A stretch of 64,000 nt of DNA, taken from Symbiodinium natans (taxonomy: Eukaryota; Sar; Dinophyceae; Suessiales; Symbiodiniaceae). A program made the position numbers and the translations under genes. The DNA is taken from assembly GCA_905221605.1 (NCBI GenBank), contig CAJNDS010001602.1, positions 33,501-97,500 of the forward strand, read 5' to 3'. The notes below the pieces were generated by a model. The model searched no databases, was not told the DNA's origin, and saw only the letters and a program-made list of their open reading frames with translations. Positions 61,146 through 64,000 of the stretch are shown here, one piece after another (position 1 is the first letter of the stretch; every line of letters starts with the position of its first letter).

Positions 61146-62738
61146 CTGCAGACCTCCAGGCTTGGCTGCGTGGAGGGTTTAGGAACTGGATTCTTGGTCG
61201 GAAATAGCTTAAGCAATTCGGGGAGAGCGATAAGGCTTTTCCGGGCGTGAGCTCTATATTTGCCCAACTTCACAACGCCCAAAAACCCAAAGGCGCGTTT
61301 CATCTATTCGGGGTTGAGATTCGGCACAAAGAAGTTGCGGCCGAGAAACGGCAAGGCTCGCAGACGTTGTAGAGAAAGTTTGTTGGGGGGTTTTGGCGTG
61401 TAGCTTCACGGGCTTCTTGGCTTAAGGGATCAAGTGAAGCGTGCTGGGAGTTGTGGGCTTGGTTGTGCTTTAGATGGGCTTAACCATCATGCTAAGCTGC
61501 TGAGCTGCTGAACCCCCTGTACCCAAACACGAAGATTACCCAAGCCCAGCTGCAACTTTGCAGGGGCACTCGCCAGCGCAAACTTCCGAGGTTCTTCAGC
61601 CGCCGGGTTTGCGGATTAAGGAAACCCTCTTAAAACAAATGCACCTGGAGGATGAGCTTTGCACACAGCTTGCATGGGCGAGTGCTCTTTACCCACCATT
61701 CAATCGAAGTAGAACCCATGTCATGCAAGGGATTGGCCTTGAACTGTGGCGTCTGCTCGGACTGCAAGCAGCACCAGCGCCTTCAGCTGCCGGATGTGTT
61801 CCGGATTCTGAGCTGATGGCTTCTGGGATACCTAGCTAAAGCAGGCGCTTGCCCCAAAGACTCGGCAAAGCATGGCCGAAGCACTAGTATGAACACCAGT
61901 CCATGCCGATCAGAACGACAAGCAGCATCGCCAGCAGCATCATCATCACCAGCATAGCCGTCACCATCATGGACCCTCATGATCATCGTCACAATCATCG
62001 CCCGAGCCACTGTCAATGTCACCATCGCCACCGTCATCACCATCATCTGATCTGTGTGAGTAGGTTGCGTATTGCATTTGCTCAACTCAACAAACGCATG
62101 ACACAAGGTGGCAGTTTCAGGGTTGAGGATTCAGGGTTGAGGGATTCGCGATTCGCGGACTCACGAGCGCTTGCGGGACAAAGCCGCTATTGAAAACCAC
62201 CGACACAATCAAAGCCAATCTGCGCCAAATCCTCTCCAATCCCTCGCCAAGCGCCTTCAAAAACGATTTCCACCAAGCTTAAAACCCTGAGCCCCTTAGG
62301 CGTGGCCATCATGCACGGACACCTGCTGCATCGGGGTCATTTGCTCCTTGATATCACCGGGCCAGGGTGCCTGGCAAGTAGACAAAGCCACGGGCGGGCT
62401 TCCAGAACGAACCGCTTTAAATATTTGGGCATCTCCCAACATCGGGGTACCCTGAATGCGCCCCTGAATAATGTTATCCTTGCGAAACCACTTATCCTGC
62501 CACTGCATTGTTTCCTCATGGCCGCCTCGCGGGCGTGGAGGGTTGTGGTTTTTGTGTTCCCTAAGGCTTACGGGGTAGTTTTGGGTTCGAGAGGCGGCCC
62601 TGCTTCTGCACACGACTCCTCAACCTTGCAAGCCCTAGAATGCCCTCAAGCCCTGAAACGCCCTACGGCCCTACAGCAGGGGCAGGGACCCCACATCTTC
62701 TCACAAACCAAGCGTGTTTTGTCTCGAAGATGGCGTCC
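61146..62738. other. Stretch between the lectin gene and the dynein exons
   Basis: No exon was firmly placed. A frame at about 61380-61310 (LRALPFLGRNFFVPNL) could be a divergent piece of the dynein segment that precedes the 61145 exon. Two overlapping minus frames at 62300-62540 look weakly coding. CAT/CAC trinucleotides fill 61920-62050. Confidence 0.5.
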
Positions 62739-64000
62739 TCACCGGCTGCTCTTGGCACACGTCTCGAAATCCTTCTTCAGCCGCTGCGGGTGCCTACGCG
62801 ATCCCCTTTTGAATAGTGACTGTACACACACGCCCGCCAGCTTCTTGTTTTCCCTGAAGACGAGACCACAAATTTGCATCTTGTCGGGTGCCGTGAACTT
62901 GTGCTTTTGAGGCTCTTTGCCTGGCCCCCCGTAGCCCTTGGCTTCAAGCCTTCGACCACTGCTCGTGGTGAAGATGAGATGTTGAGCCAAGTACTGGCGA
63001 CTCTCGACCTGCTCGACTGCGACGATGGCCTCGTCCAGATCTAAAGTGAACTCCCTGGCATCAACACCTCCTGAGCCACCATAGACCTGCTGGATGCCGC
63101 TGCGCAACTCCATCTCGATGCTGTCGACGAACTGCCCAGACTTAGCCTTGATCCGCTTGACGCAAGCCTTAGCCTTGGCCGCCGCCTCCTGTGGCTCCAA
63201 GGGCTCCCGAGCCTCCAAGGGCTCCTGTGGGCTGAAGAATGCCCACTCGGGCACCTTAGCCATGAGATACAGGACACCATATAGGTTGAGTTGAATTTGT
63301 AGAGTGCTTGTATGAACTCAAAAACCGAAGCATTGTAGGGCACAAAAAGTTGCTAAGTGCATCGGCTGGCCCAGCCCACCACCGAGCCTTTGCGGCAAGC
63401 ACGCCATCCGCGGTCACACGCCCTGGAAACTTCCACCTGTTCACCGCGCGCAACGGACAGACTGAATTCTTCATCACTGCCGGCCCGAAAGCTCTGCTTG
63501 ACCTCCACGAAACAGGCCTCTGTGTTGTCTCCATGCGTCGGCTCGCCTGGCGGGTTACCGGGAGAAGGCCCGTGAAAAGGATTGGATCTGTACGGGGTGG
63601 CCCGAATGACCCTCACATACCCTCATGCGAGCCGGCAACCTTGAACCTACTGTCACCCGCACCACGGAAAATGAAACCCAGTGTGGACATTCTGGCACAA
63701 GTTTTTCCCGGCCTGTGCGATCTGCAATTGCCAAAGGCTCCGATCGTGGGCAATGGCGCGCAAGCTCGAGGGGTTCAGCGATGGCCTTGAGCCGTGTCTC
63801 TGTCTGGTCGAGGGCTTCGCCCAACACATCCTCTCGTCCAAGACGTGCCTCGGTCTCGCCTCTCACTACCGCGAGAGTTGTCAATTCCCGGCACTCCGTT
63901 CGGTCTATCACATTCTGAAGGAGATCCTTGACTCGTCTCCTGGCAGAAATTGAAACTCGGTGGATGACTCCATCGATGCTGTTCTGAACGTCAAGCCGCA
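62739..64000 (-). CDS. Coiled-coil/SH3/jacalin-like lectin protein, 5' end outside the window
   Basis: The exon entering at 64000 (to about 63690) is helical: NVIDRTECRELTTLAVVRGE, then EALDQTETRLKAIAEPLELA and RHCPRSEPLA. Its L-x-x-I-x-x-PL...C-x-RSE pattern recalls tektins, but weakly. The exon ending at 63371 carries an SH3 core (EEFSLSVARGEQVEV, DRGWRACRKGSVVGW). A GC-AG intron joins it to the exon from 63254, restoring the SH3 end as GWVPEWAFF. That exon continues into a jacalin-type domain: SGQFVDSIEMELRSG, VYGGSGG, FTLDLDEAIVAVE, LIFTTSSGRRLEAKGYGG and ICGLVFRENKKLAGV. Jacalin domains bind sugars; SH3 domains bind proline-rich peptides. Whether the first exon belongs to the same protein is inferred from direction and spacing. 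The C-terminus after about 62800 is unclear. Confidence 0.7.

Noticed and set aside
62302-62910. 202-codon plus-strand frame
   Set aside because: Antisense to the end of the jacalin-like exon; no motif.
63308-63790. 160-codon plus-strand frame
   Set aside because: Antisense to the SH3 and coiled-coil exons, which carry recognisable motifs on minus.
1-64000. tRNA, rRNA, CRISPR, bacterial promoter or Shine-Dalgarno signals
   Set aside because: None seen; gene structure is eukaryotic with many introns, and dinoflagellate promoters have no motif I could call by eye.

Overview
The window looks like nuclear DNA of a dinoflagellate, probably Suessiales or Symbiodiniaceae-like. This is inferred from four traits seen here. 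(1) Interstitial arrays of the telomere heptamer TTTAGGG are scattered through the window. (2) Genes are broken into many exons of about 40-180 nt. (3) Introns joined by reading frame start with GT, GC or GA and end in AG, usually followed by G. (4) Nearly every exon I could support lies on the minus strand, so the window reads as one long unidirectional gene array. No bacterial operons, rRNA, tRNA, CRISPR or intact transposon were recognised. Most long open frames on the plus strand lie antisense to exons or in simple repeats. All gene models below were made by eye from reading frame, splice phase and family motifs. Interior exons are more reliable than gene ends.

Layout, in transcription order from the right edge to the left: (a) 64000-62739, a coiled-coil (possibly tektin-like) exon, an SH3 exon and a jacalin-like lectin exon, open at the window edge; (b) 61145-48693, the C-terminal part of an axonemal-type dynein heavy chain in at least 26 exons, ending in a clear stop; (c) 48073-46643, an unrecognised multi-exon gene; (d) 45679-36442, a membrane protein with signal peptide, TPM domain, two membrane helices and a RING-H2 domain, an unusual architecture; (e) 35459-29231, a string of well-supported but unrecognised exons; (f) 28926-27054, a gene with an N-terminal motif like the DUF2431/BMT5 RNA methyltransferase family; (g) 26253-18082, a flavin amine oxidase covering most of the family from the FAD-binding N-terminus to the C-terminus; (h) 17640-14931, a second BMT5/DUF2431-like methyltransferase; (i) 14210-10094, unrecognised exons including a calmodulin-like N-terminus; (j) 8275-5918, a VIT-domain gene; (k) 4731-2750, a protein with four cytochrome b5-like domains; (l) short unassigned exons at 2009-790.

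The spaces between exons are filled with degenerate TTTAGGG/TTCAGGG-like heptamers, poly(C) runs and microsatellites. Several perfect heptamer arrays lie exactly at splice junctions: one forms an amine oxidase acceptor and one starts just after a dynein donor. The genes do not look like one pathway. Dynein and a possible tektin would act in flagella, the TPM-RING protein in the endomembrane system, and the methyltransferases on RNA. Physical clustering of unrelated genes in one direction is normal for dinoflagellates.
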